Of a DNA stretch of 64,000 nt, positions 47,932 to 60,277 are shown in pieces. Below the pieces are notes generated by a model. That model was not told the DNA's origin, did not search any database, and saw nothing but the letters and a program-made list of their open reading frames with translations. Within the stretch, counting starts at the first letter, position 1. Each line of letters opens with the position of its first letter. Source of the DNA: Brassica napus (lineage: Eukaryota; Streptophyta; Magnoliopsida; Brassicales; Brassicaceae); contig NC_063446.1 of assembly GCF_020379485.1 (NCBI RefSeq), positions 12,447,597 through 12,511,596 of the forward strand, read 5' to 3'. The position numbers and the translations under genes were made by a program.

Positions 47932-49470
47932 CTACAGTATACATGGAGGGGCAGTTTGCCCCACAAAAAAGTATAGATTAATTTATTTACATGCTAATTA
48001 TTAAAATTTTTGCAGTTCATGTGGGTAGTAAATACATTATTTAGCCCCCACTAGTCTTCTGTTCGAATTTCCATCAAACCCCTTTAACATGTTTTTTAAT
48101 TATATTACTAGATTTCGTTCCGCGCAACTGCATAGATTTTTGTTTTTATTTATTTTTATATAAATATTTTGTTTTCAATTCTAAATTGATATATATTATA
48201 ATATATATGTGTCTATCAATTTAAAAAAAGATAAGTTTACGATATATTTTTTCCATTGAATAGATTGTTTCAAACTTTCACATGTATTTGTATATTCTTC
48301 TATATATATATTTTTGGATTATTATTTAATTATTAAAATCGTAACTATATATATAAATATTCGTAAAATATTGTTTATTGTCATATTCAAAATATTGTAA
48401 CATTTCATAAATTTAGAATTTTTTTTTAAAATTAAACTTTTCCCTTTACAGATTTATATCATCGAGTAAATAATTAAACATTTAGTTTTTGTTTAATTTT
48501 TAAAATAAACTATATAGTTTAAAATTTATTTTCATTGGTTTAAGGTAGTAAAGATTAATCATTGTTAGATAATATGATTTTGTTATTTAAAAAAAAATCT
48601 TTATAATTTTAAAAGTTGACATCGACAAATATTTAATATAAATCTATGAAGCGAAAAGTTTAATTTTTTGAAAACTTTCTAAATTTGTGAAATGTTACAA
48701 TATCTTTGAATATGACAATAAAACAATATTTTACTAATCTTTATATATATAGTTACGATTTTAATAATGAAATAATAATCCGAAAATATATATATAGAAT
48801 AAGATACAAATACATGTGAAAATTTAAAACAATCTATTCAATGAAACAAATATATCGTAAACTTATTATGTTTTAAAAATTGATAGATACACATTTACAA
48901 TATATATCAATTTAGAATTGAAACAAAATATTTATATAAAAATAAATGAAAATAAAAATCCGCGCGGTCACGCGGATCGAGATCTAATACAACATTAAAT
49001 TTTATTTATTTAATTTATACTATCTATAAATCAAATGGATCTTCTATTGTTTAAATCCAATTATTGATAGGCTAATAAAAATTTCTGGTAGGCCAGAATC
49101 AATGTTGATATATAAAATGACTTTTCTTTTCTGATTATTTTTCCTGCCCACCTCTCGTACCTTTTTTTTTTCTGTACCATTGTTTTTTTCTCACGTAATC
49201 AAGTTATCTTTTTTGTAGTCATTTTGTTTATCTCACATAGTTTTTTTTTTGTCATTCTAACTTTCAATATTTTTTTTCTTAACAACTTATTCTATTATTT
49301 TTTATTTTATTTTTTTGTGAATTCATCTTATATTCCTTTCCAAAACAATTATTTTAGTTGTATTAATATAACTTTATTTTTTTAATATATAAACATATTA
49401 AATATAAATATATTTATCAGTTAATTAATTTATTTGCCTTTACTCAAATTATTTTCTAAATCCACCACTC
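47932..49470. mobile_element. Degraded hAT-like element split by a foldback insertion
   Basis: The left side starts CAGGGACGGATCTACAG, and the right side ends with a rough inverse around CTAAATCCACCACT. CGTGTGT occurs just outside both ends, a partial target duplication. The interior GGGGCAGTTTGCCCC and TAGCCCCCAC phrases resemble non-autonomous hAT repeats. The palindromic element at 48108-48987 sits inside. Confidence 0.38.
48108..48987. repeat. 880 bp inverted repeat with Helitron-3'-like termini at both ends
   Basis: The arms 48108-48480 and 48605-48987 are reverse complements of each other over roughly 370-380 bp at high identity. Matching stretches include TTTCAATTCTAAATTGATAT and TTCACATGTATTTGTAT. 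About 125 bp lies between the arms. Reading outward, each arm ends with a GC-rich CCGCG hairpin-like segment followed by a CTRR tetranucleotide and T: CTAG at the left (read on minus) and CTAA at the right. A transcript would fold into a hairpin of several hundred base pairs. Confidence 0.85.
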
Positions 49471-50668
49471 CGTGTGTAGTTACAATTTTGTCCACTTGCG
49501 TTTTTATGATTAACGAAAAAGGACAAAGAAAAAGTTTTAGTAACATATGTCAGAATGGATCATTGTGTGTGGACTGACGACGCCATGCTGGTGTCATTTC
49601 GCACCTGGTATACTTTTGACCATAAGTACACGCAGTGTAGAAAACTCTTCTATGGATTTAGCGAATCAATTCTGATTCCGTTGGTTTTTTAACATCAATT
49701 TACGAGGTTTTGTCATTAATTTGTGGATTGTTTTAACGAATCAATTACAGTGTTACGATAGTAGACTAACTAATAATCTGAGAATGTAATTTATGTCTAA
49801 ATATCTAATGTATAATTCTAAATTCTGGGAACTAGCTCTTAAAAATAAAATAAATCCTATTTCTTACTATAAATCAACTAATTGAAAAACACTTTGGGTT
49901 GTAAGAAAAAAACACTAGATCTATTAATGATACACATGTGGTCCAGTCACTACCGTTAGGAACACAGTAGTTTCGGATGTGTACAAAAATTTACGGATGC
50001 AAGTTGTTGCAGTTTTAAATGTTATTAAGTTATTTGTACGGATGATACAACGGTTAGAAATTAGTGTATTTGTGAGATAATTATAACTGACTGACTACCA
50101 AATGCATCAATAGTTTAATAATAAATTAAGAAATTGAAATTTTATATCATTATAAAATATGAAAACCATATTATAATAATAAATATAAATTTATATTTGT
50201 AAAATCATAGTATTAATTTTTAAAATTATTTTGGGGTTTATATATACATGTATAGAAAATAATTTTCCTTTTAAAGAAAAACGGAAAGAGCGGACAACGA
50301 ATGAAAATTGTTTTATAATATAAATTAAAATATCATATATAATAATATTTATATTATCTCAATTTAAAACAATCAAGTAAATATTTTTATTTTATATTCA
50401 TATGGTTTCTTAAAAGTATATTTTATTTATTTTTCCGCAACCGTAAATGATAGATGAAATCAATTTTTGATTTTGAGAAGTTTGGAGTGGTGTAAAGCTA
50501 TTTACATCATTTTGTAGTTGTTGTAAAATGTTAAAAACCAATATCACCCGCAAATACAATATTTGCATATGATAATGGCAAAACCAGTCAAGCCCTTAAT
50601 GGTGAAAATAAATTATCCATAAAACATGTTTGAAAAAGAAACAAAGAAACGGATACTAAGCTAAGTAC
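49471..50668. other. AT-rich spacer
   Basis: No gene or complete element was recognised. Confidence 0.35.
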
Positions 50669-50976
50669 GTGGATGCAACCCCTTTAGTTCAGTGGTTTGA
50701 CTAAGATTATTAATATTTCGACACCAGAAAGTATGAAGTTCAAACTCCAGAAAATGCAAGTTATGCTGGTTATAGAAAATAACATTACAAGAGATTTTCA
50801 GCATGGTGCATAGTGTACCTTCGAACATAGATCTTGTAGGACTTCGGAGTGGCGCAGACATACGTGAATTTTCATAAAATGGTAAAATTGTCGACTATAA
50901 AATCATCTATGTAATATTTCTCATCGTTTATAATAGCATAATTAAATTAACCAGATGCGAAAAAAACAAAGAAAAA
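50669..50976 (+). mobile_element. tRNA-derived SINE, copy 1
   Basis: The A-box region TTTAGTTCAGTGGTTTGAC is followed by B-box-like GAAGTTCAAACTCC, then a body shared with the copy at 52577 (GACGTGAATTTTCATAA, TAATATTTCTCAT, TAATAGCATAATTAA) and an A-rich tail. It is more diverged than copy 2. Confidence 0.7.
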
Positions 50977-52576
50977 ACTCAGCATATGGAATCATAAGTA
51001 AAATTTGGTTTGACATTTTAAAAATGATGAAAAATGAAAAGCCGCAAAAAGGTGGGACCTAAGTGAAGGGAACAGAAGAGAACAAGGTCCGAGAACTGAT
51101 CCCCGTTGGTAAGACCAATCTCTGCTCTCCATATCCTTCTTCTCATCATTACTTCTCCCAATCTTCCCATCTCTTTCTTTCTCATTTTCATCACACTTTG
51201 CGTAGATTTCTGTGCATTATACAACCCACCAAATAATATCATTTCCTTGTGAATGTAGCAAGTCTTATGTGGTTTTACAATGTATTGTTAAATGCACTCT
51301 CATGTTCTTTTTTATTGTTCATTCATCTCTTTTGTGTTTTCGGTTGCAGGGCTGATTCGGAATATAGTCGACATTCGTTTTACTCTTCCTCCCAAATTTT
51401 AAAAAGCTATTATGACTTTTAAACAGTGACTAAAAAAGTTAACAAGAGTATATACAAACACAAGACGATGGTAGAATAATTATCATTTTTTTAGATGTTG
51501 TAAGAAAGTGTATAGTGTGACTAAATACATATCTTAAACAATGCTACATTCATTATCACCACAACTCTGTCTGTCACTCAAGATGTATGGAACAAATTTT
51601 TAAATGCTAAAAATTAAATTTGGATATACAACATTAATATAACACTTTTCTGCTATGTTCGTGCGGTGGAACATGACGAGCCGACAATAACTGAAACATT
51701 CGTCCATAGGATGGTGAGAAACACCTCAGCTGCTAACATAAGAATTTTGAGCTCGATGGCCCGAACGTCTTTATTGATTCCAAGTTTCAACAAACCTCCG
51801 TCTGTATACTTTTCCAGCACTTGTCTTATTCATCCAAATGCAACTTTTCTTTACGAATAAAATTTAGGCGTTCTTCGTATTATATATACGCAAAAGCTGC
51901 AATGCAGTGGACGTCGACTAACGTTTGTAATGCACTTATATACAAATAAACTACTTATCACAAAAAGTTGTAGAACACCATTTCGTAACATAGTATTCTT
52001 ATATCTTTCCACTCATGAAATATCGTGTTTTGACGTTAACCATAAACAAAAAGATCATAAAAGATGTTCTTATTAAGTGTTCTTATTTGTTTTCGATTTT
52101 GAATCCGTTTCCATTTCGGATAACAAAATATCTATAATTTGTTTTTGTTAGATTGTCGGATCTTTGGAACTCAAATCATGTATAACATTCAACAACTTGG
52201 GATTGGTTATATTTGATAAAGCCATCTCTGATTTGGTTAGCAAACCTAGTTTACACTGACACTATAAAGATATGCACATTTGCTAGGTTCCACAGAAAGT
52301 GCTAATGATACATCTCGTACAATAGATTTTAACACACATGGTGATCGTTTTGCCATGCATTTAATGCTTTCTGGACAACTTCTACTTTGTGCTATTGCGT
52401 CGATCGGAAAAATGTCTAGAAAGAATATAATATATGAAAAACTTTAAACTGGAGATTTCATTTTGATTTGACATCTAAGCATCATAAATTTAGTTGATAT
52501 CCAAATCTGAAATTTTGCCACCAACACTATACAATTATTAGAGTGTATTTTGAAAACGTAAACTCGCAAATTATTT
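50977..52576. other. Intergenic spacer
   Basis: Only short chance frames were seen. A balanced-composition patch at 51040-51200 has no identifiable product. Confidence 0.35.
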
Positions 52577-52874
52577 GTGGAAGCTCCCTTAGTCCAGTTG
52601 TTTAACTAAGTGTTCATTAATATTTCTATATCAGGAGGCCTGAGTTTCGAATCCTAGCAAAGGCGAATTATGCAGATTTATGGAGAAAAATCATACATGA
52701 GATCTTTGGCATGGCACAAAAAGTACCGTCAGACGTGGATCTCATAGAACGGCTGAGGATGATGCAGACAGACGTGAATTTTCATAAGTCATGTACAATT
52801 GCCGGCTGTAGAATCGTCTTGTAATATTTCTCATAGTTTGTAATAGCATAATTAACCATCGACAAAAAAAAAAA
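52577..52874 (+). mobile_element. tRNA-derived SINE, copy 2
   Basis: Same family as 50669-50976. It has A box CTTAGTCCAGTTGTTTAAC, a better B box GAGTTTCGAATCCTAGC, the shared body, and a poly(A) tail at 52863-52874. Imperfect flanking duplications (CTCGCAAATTATTTGT on the left, CTCGCATATTTTGT on the right) support retroposition. Confidence 0.8.
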
Positions 52875-53638
52875 GCTCGCATATTTTGTATTAACTGAGA
52901 CCAAAGCCACACTGGATAAGGGATTTGGCAGATCTGACTTGTAATAGTTTTGGAAGAAAATTGATGACTTTGTTACATATATAAATATCTCTTTTTAAAA
53001 AAAGAGATAATTATATAATGTTGGAAATAATTATATGATGTAACTGATGAAATTTTGTAATTCTTAGATGCTGGAAATAATTATATAATCTTGGTGGTGA
53101 TGTGGCTCTACCATTTGGGTTTTTTATTAGGATGTAGTCTTCCCCATGTGACCAAAGATACGAATATAGTGTTAATACATCATATATTAGTCAATAACTT
53201 AATGGGTCAAACGGTATAGTACAATTAGAGTATAATGAAAAATGTGAAAAACATTTTCAGTTGGTTTACTCTGATTTTTACCAATCAAAATAATAAATAT
53301 GAAAAATCATTTCTACTAGTTTACTCTGAAGATGAGAATAAAACAATAAATTAGAGTAAAGTTAAGTTAAAAAAAGTAGTAAAGTTTTACTTAACTTGAA
53401 TGAAGTGAAAAATATTTTGCTCTAGCGATATTTTCTGTTCATCTCAATTCCACTTTTTCCATTTTTTACTCCGTTATGCAACCAATCATACTCAATATAT
53501 TTAATTTAGAAACGAACCTCACTAATAAAATTCAAGGATTTTATAGAATTAACACACTAGTAAAGATTCCCGAGATATGTCTATATAAGAAATGGACCCA
53601 ACTGATTTGATAGCTACGTTGTCAACCGGATTAATATT

Positions 53639-53700
53639 AACACTACATCTTGACCCGCACAGTTGTGCGGATGATTATTTTAATTTATATATATATAAAT
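53639..53700 (-). mobile_element. Decayed Helitron 3' end
   Basis: A perfect hairpin CCGCACA-GT-TGTGCGG (about 53656-53671) is followed, on the minus strand, by GTCAAGAT and GTAG before T. The layout matches the Helitron ends at 25210-25235 and 12971-12996, but CTAG has become GTAG. The other end was not located. Confidence 0.45.
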
Positions 53701-53979
53701 ATTTGGTTCACAAGATTAGTGATATTCCTTCTGTTTCATTAAGATATAACTTAAAAAAAAATGTGTTTCACAAAGATAGATTTTTTATGTTTTCTATACA
53801 AAAACTGAAAATTTCAACAAAATTAATTGAATTTATTGAAAGACTATTGGTTAAAAAGCATTAGAATTTGATAGTTTCAAAAAATGATGCATAATTGATT
53901 TTTTCAATTTATTAGTGATATATATTTTAGTAAAACATAACACTAACTAAAACCTTACATTCTATGATATTTACGTTAA

Positions 53980-54236
53980 TTTTTTTGTTTTGGACGAAGT
54001 AAAGGGTTAAACTCGGGTCTATTAAAGACACAGACCTAACCTCCGGATGAGAGGTGCAGCCCACGGATAGATCATCTCCCGGGTATTCAAATATACCGAA
54101 AAGCAGTAGCCCATATCCGTGTACGATGACCAGGAAAATATAACTTAATTTCGCATGACAGGTGGATCGAACTTGAAATGTGGTGACATCCCAAGCTCTT
54201 TCCCTTACCACTTGACCACAAGCTCCCGGTATAAAA
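53980..54236 (-). mobile_element. tRNA-derived SINE, Brassica S1-like
   Basis: On the minus strand it starts CCGGGAGCTTGTGGTCAAGT, containing A box TGGTCAAGTGG (54208-54218). The B box AAGTTCGATCC is at 54164-54174, followed by a GC-richer body and a terminal A-rich run. Flanks ATTTACGTTAA (53969-53979) and ATTTACGATAA (54237-54247) are an 11 bp duplication with one mismatch. The tRNA-related head is well kept. Confidence 0.85.
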
Positions 54237-54247
54237 ATTTACGATAA

Positions 54248-55005
54248 ATTTCATTCAATTTAATATTAACTTAGATATTATTATTTTTTAAGAGTACACT
54301 TGTATTTTTGGTTTTTGTCATACATATATGTTAATTGGTATAAAAATATATTTTGATACATTTTGCGGATATACATTTCAAACAAATTAGTTAACACAAT
54401 TCAATTTGGTTTAAAATTTTGACAAATAATTTTATACATTAGTATATGTTACACAATTTCATAATTCAGAATATTAGTATGGATTATTATTATTCCATAA
54501 AATAGTTGTATACAAATAATATAAATCGAAATATTTTTTACAAATGACACAACATATTTCAATTTATATTCTATGCTTCTATAGTAACAAACATCATTAT
54601 AAATGGATCATGGATGCAATTCAAAATTTTATGTTAGTCGAACATGTGGAATGACAAATACAAATTAGACGCTAGTATTTCTAGAATTTTTACTATATGT
54701 TTTAACAAAATAAAAAAAAAGGTCTTTACTATATGTACAATACTATTTTGAGGAGAAATCTACCCATACAACCTAGTTGTTGAAATAACAATTATCATTC
54801 AAAGGTGATTTTTTCTGGTTGTTTTTTTTTTCAAACATAAAGTTGTATTGCATAATAAACTCATGAATATGAATCATTTTGCATATATACTAACTCTCAG
54901 TTTGTTCTGCGTGTTAAGAATACAAAAGCATTCTGGTTTTTTTGCTTTGTTACTTATGTTGAGATAGGAAGGTTCATAGAACTAAAGGAAAAGAAATTCA
55001 AACGG
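54248..55005. other. AT-rich spacer
   Basis: No gene or complete element was recognised. Confidence 0.35.
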
Positions 55006-55500
55006 CCATGAGCGGTGCAGCTACGCGGCTTTTCGGGACTTAATATCTTCTTTATTTGGTGGAGAGCCCTAGCGGAGAGTTCCTGTAAAAGAGGACTGAG
55101 TACGATGTTTAGTGAGAAACTTGCTTTCATAGTTAGAAGTTAGAACTAACGAAACGCTTACCCCGAGAAGCAAGCCACAAATCTTGATTCACCACGAGAA
55201 GATGACTTCTTGAACCATCTGCTTAGGAAATACGAATCAAACACAGCTCTTGCATCACATATTTGCATATCTCTCAAGAGTCTAGTTACAACATCCTTGT
55301 CTTCATGACATTCGCCGGTACAAACTGATTCTTCTTCACCACTTGGTAATCCTAATGCAGCATTATTTGATGTGACCTCTAAGCCATCTTATAATGTAAT
55401 CTAGACACTTAAAGTATCTATAAGCCTTGCAGTTTTCCCAACAGCAGTTCCTCAGCAATATCTAATCCTTCAATGGGATCACAAGTTTCTGTCAAGGAGA
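55006..55500 (-). pseudogene. Unidentified multi-exon coding remnant
   Basis: On the minus strand one frame reads E-T-C-D-P-I-E-G-L-D-I-A-E-E-L-L (about 55485-55435). Another reads V-V-T-R-L-L-R-D-M-Q-I-C-D-A-R-A-V-F-D and S-R-W-F-K-K-S-S-S-R-G-E-S-R-F-V-A (about 55310-55175), ending at a GTAAGC donor-like site. A TTTACAG acceptor-like site follows near 55090, then E-L-S-A-R-A-L-H-Q-I-K-K-I-L. These look like exons of a real protein gene, but I did not recognise the family and the exons do not join cleanly, so it is called a remnant. Confidence 0.42.
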
Positions 55501-55759
55501 CAAAAAAAATCATTCCTAAAAATTATAAAATACTGAAAATGTTATTGTATACGAAAGAGGAAATGGCCATCGCCAATATTCTATACAGATTCCTTAAAAA
55601 ATTTCACCACTCTTGGCTTCTTCTAGTGATCTCTGCAATATCTTCTCGAATAAGTTATCTAACATCAAAAACAGAACCAACCACATATGAACTCCAATCA
55701 ACACAACTATCAAAAAAAGTAGAAAGGAAAACAACTTGTTTATAAACCCAAGCATTTTT

Positions 55760-58700
55760 CAAGAAAGACAAAAGTATCACCACTTGAAAAAAAGAGATGA
55801 AACTGAGATAGAGAACCAATACAAGAAACAAAACCTGTCTTGAAATTAAGAGATGAAATTGGTTTTATCCCAACGTCATGGTTAATTGGACATCTCAACA
55901 TTACGAATCAAGCCAACAAACGCAACCATCATATAGTCATACATTCTAAACTGTTACACTATCTTTGTAAAGACATAAATCGATGTTACAGCAAAACCTT
56001 ATATTTCAATTAAAAACTTCTAAGACCTCGTCGGCAGCTGGATGGTTTCCGCTACCTTACTATGACCAGAGGCTTAATCCCTCAAATCCAATTCAATTCG
56101 ACACCAAGTTCCTCGTGAACTCAGCATCATGTCTTTGTTGATTCTGAAGTTTTCTTCCAGGCTTCCATCAAGAAGCGTTCACGGAGATACATGATATCAA
56201 ATAACAAATCAATGGTTAACAATCACATTTATGTAATAGTTAATATTGAGTTAGTTATATATTGATGGGAATAAATAAGAGAATCAAATATATTGTTAAG
56301 ATTTTACTATACACATACAAAAATGATATAAATAATTTTCTAGTGAAAGGTCCATTTCAAAATATCACATGATTTCTATTTTAATAGAGAAGATGTTTTA
56401 CAATAGCATAATTGTCATGTTCAGAGATACGACGGACGTGAATAGGGCGGTCAGTTCAAATTGACGAATTAACAAAAGCTAAGAGATTAATCAGAGAGTA
56501 TTCTGATATTCTTTTCTTGGGTTAAACTCGTTTTAAATCTATATATTATAGTTTATATTTGTATTGTTTCTAGTAAAGCTGTAAAAGTTAACTTAAGTAT
56601 AATGGTTGGATTGTATCGAGGAGTACTCATAGATAGGATTGTAATATTTAATCATTTAAGATTTTTTAAAATTTTTAATAATTTTAAATAATTTTATTAT
56701 CAATTGATTTTAAATAGAAAACTTACAAAAAGATAGATAAACTTAATAATTTATAAGCAATTGATAAATAATTTACCAGGGTTATTTTGTCAAAAGTAGA
56801 AGTTCTGGATCCTAGACCCAAAATCTCTTAACAATTTAGAGTAATATGTAAATATTTTGATTTTAAAAATGCATTTTCATACTAAAAATTATTTGAACTA
56901 GAGATACAAAAGAACCAATTCCGTTACGCATCCGTTAGACCATCAACACTTCGCTCACTTCTTTAAGATTAGTAAACGAATTAACATTTGATTATGTTAA
57001 ATTATCAAATTATAACGATGGCACAATATTTCATTTCTTATTTATAGGTGAGATAATTGGCCATGTCTATATTTTATTTTTGTGATATACTTTGCTGTAG
57101 TTTTTTAATCAAAATTTTAATATATAACAAGAATATAAGACTTAAAGTATTATTTTGTACGTATATAAATTACCAAAACTGAGTAATAAGATTCATTATT
57201 TTACTTTAGATGTGAACAAGGAAACACCATAACTTTTAAAAATAATTAGGTGCTCGGAAATTCAAATTAATTATTTTAATAAATTATATTAATATTGCGT
57301 GAAACAGAAGCAAATACAAGGAACTTGTTGGGTAAAATCTGCAGTTTCTGTACCAAATTAAAGAAGACCTGCATCATTGCCGCCTTTACATAAACACAGT
57401 TCCTATATACACATTGGGTCTATCAGTCTATGTCTATTTGCAGTCTTGTATATCTCTCTGAAATATTATGCAAGTTGATTAAATTTCACGGATCAAAGAG
57501 TTAATTTTCTAAAGTTTCAAGAAATAGTCAAGTTTCATTGTCTACCAATAATTAAACCGTTTCTTAAGAATGGGAACATATTACACGATAATATATTCAC
57601 CATTTCAATATTATAAGGCTATATATAGAGATAATTACTCTATTTCAGAGGTATTCCATATAATAGAATTCATCTTTTTAAAAGAAAATATAGAGAAATA
57701 TTATTTTTAAAATATACATTGGAAAAAATTTATCCCTATAATAAAGATTCTGTTTAAAATATATAAAAATAAATATAAAAACAGGTTGGGGATGGTCTTA
57801 CAAAACATAAAAATGGAAGATTGTCACATATGAAGTTCAAGAAAAGATTACCATTTTATATTAATACTAAGTGCTACTCGTGTAAAGCACATCAATATTA
57901 ATTTTTAAAAAAATATTTATAGATTTTTAACAATTTGAAAGCATCATATCCAAAGTAGATGTTATATGAATCTCATCATGATATAAAATTAGTAAAACTG
58001 ATTAGACCCTTAGTGTCGAGCTACCTTTGACATTTGGGATAAAGTATCCAATTTCTTCTTGAAATAACATAGAATTACACAAATATCTTTTAACATGCAA
58101 AAATGAAATAAATTATTTGGGATAATTAAATATTCAATACTAATAAAAGTAATATGTAGTTGTGATGTGTAAACATGAAAAGAAGAAATTTAAAGTTTCA
58201 CCGTGATTATTCTCAACAATGTCTGTAATATACATTCTTGTAAAACTAACATGTATTTGGTAACACGTTGTTACAAGGGGTGAAGATGATGTTTCTAGTA
58301 GTACTTTCTCTTGGTGTTGGTGCAGCGGTTCGGTCATGGTGTTGATTGTTAATAATCTCCAGTTTCTCGGTTGAGATTATCCGGCGTCAATCCTTTGTTA
58401 TGAGCTCCTGAACTTATTTTCTAAAGCTGTGTAAAGTCGCATCTTAACTGTTTCTTTCTTCGTTTTCCTAGATTGAATTTTTTTTTGCTTTCGATTTCAG
58501 TGGCTTCTATGTTATTTTGAGTAAAACTTAGCCCTATAAAACTCGATGGCTAATTATGTTCAGCCTTTATAGTCTTGTTTCAAAAGTCTTTAAAATTTAA
58601 GATTTTGATACATGGTTAGGTTACCTTGATAAGTTGAACCCATTTTAACGTCATTGCTCATCAGTCGAAGCCTTTGGTCCAACTGTCCAAGATCAGGTGT

Positions 58701-58950
58701 CTGAGAAACTTGTCTGCTCCTTAGAAATTTGAACTTTGGATCATAGAGATTCGAAGGTCAGTCCAGCTAGAAAAAGATTTATATGAAAGTTAATTTTGAT
58801 TTAGTGGTTACTCATATAAGTATACCACACATGATTACGTTTTGGCACGGTGTTAAGTTATCGTATATTACAGATATCTAATTATAAATAGCTGTTGAAC
58901 AAAACACTAATAGATCTCTAAATCTAGATGCTAATAAGTCAATAGATCAT
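55760..58950. other. Long gene-free interval
   Basis: About 3.2 kb. The patch 56020-56190 is compositionally balanced and may be UTR of the neighbouring remnant. The rest is AT-rich with no supported gene or element. Confidence 0.35.
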
Positions 58951-58951
58951 C

Positions 58952-59120
58952 AATGATGACTAATGATTTCGTAAATGTAAAAAATGTGGTGTTGCATTAT
59001 TTATTTTGCTACCATGTCTTAATTGTTTTCGAATTAATGACGACTAATAATTTCGTAAATGTAAAAAATGTATTACAGTATCATTTATTTATACGACTAT
59101 TGTATTTTGAACCCTTCGAA
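58952..59120 (+). repeat. Tandem duplication, 84 bp period
   Basis: AATGATGACTAATGATTTCG at 58952 recurs as AATGACGACTAATAATTTCG at 59036. Both are followed by TAAATGTAAAAAATGT and then by diverged copies. Confidence 0.75.
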
Positions 59121-59769
59121 CTACACAAATTGGTGGATGGTTCATGGACCAGCACAAATCAATTCGGTGAGATTGGATGAGTTTGAAAAAATAGAACGAG
59201 AAAGATCTAACTTACGAAAACACAGAACATAAGGAGATGGGAGACGACACTACAGTCGGAATTGGAAACGATAAGATGGACAATGCAGAGTATGTTACAG
59301 CATTCTGACTGCCAGAGATTTGTGACAGATTGCAAGGACTTGATTGCAATGATAAATGATCCATAAGTTTGACCAAATTTCTCAACTGAGCTGGAGATCA
59401 TCCAAATTGTTTTCCGGACTTTCAAGATCAGTTACTTCCCGACAACCGTTTGTTGGAAAAAAAAAAACTAATTTGCTGTTGAAAAAAAAAAAACTAAACA
59501 AATTAGTTTTTATTTTTATGGTAGAACCCGGAAATCCTGGATGTCAATATTCACATTAATTAATAATGCGAAAACGTAAAAAAAGAAGTTAGATGCTACC
59601 GTTACATTTTTTTTTGGGTGCACCGGATGCTACCGTTACCTAAAAGGGTTAATGCCTTAATAGTGTGATTTTACAACAGCTGTTTTATCTGTTTTATGTT
59701 TTTATTATAAACAAATATATTTTTTTTGTTCAACACTAAAAAAAAAATATAATAAAAAAGAGAGAGAAG

Positions 59770-60277
59770 AGGTTGGTATATAAAAAAGAGAAGGGGTGAA
59801 GTTGGAAGCATCTTATAGTTACTTAACTTCATTCCTTCTTCTGCTCAGATCAAAGAAAGTCTACAGAAAGAGTGTCTTTCTCCTTCTTTTCATAATCCAC
59901 ACTCTCTGTCTCTCTCCTCTGCCCTTTTCTTCTTATGCTTTGTTTCTTGAATTCACAGAAAGACAGACAGAGATTTCTTAAAAAAAATAGAAAAAGAAGA
60001 ACAGGTGAGAACTAAAGGACCCAGTCAGTTTTGGTCTTTGTTTGCTTCTGATTCTGAAAGAGAAAACGTAAGTCACTCTCTTTCTACTTAGAAAAACGTG
60101 AACAAAGAATAATTCCACACTATGATTTACGTAACAGTCTCCTCTGTTCAGTTCATATGCTCTGTTTGATTTTATTTTTGTCTATTTTCCATGTTCACTT
60201 AGGTTTGATTCTTCTCTCTGTAAAGTGTTTAGTGACCTTAAACCGCGTCATATATTTCCTCAGATCTTGAGGCAAAA
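59770..60277 (+). promoter_or_regulatory. AUX1 core promoter and 5' leader with UTR intron
   Basis: A TATA box GGTATATAAAA lies at about 59775-59784. A pyrimidine-rich leader follows, with a CT tract around 59900-59925. A likely 5' UTR intron runs from a GTAAGT donor at 60068 to a CAG at 60261-60263, fourteen bases before the ATG at 60278. Confidence 0.6.
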
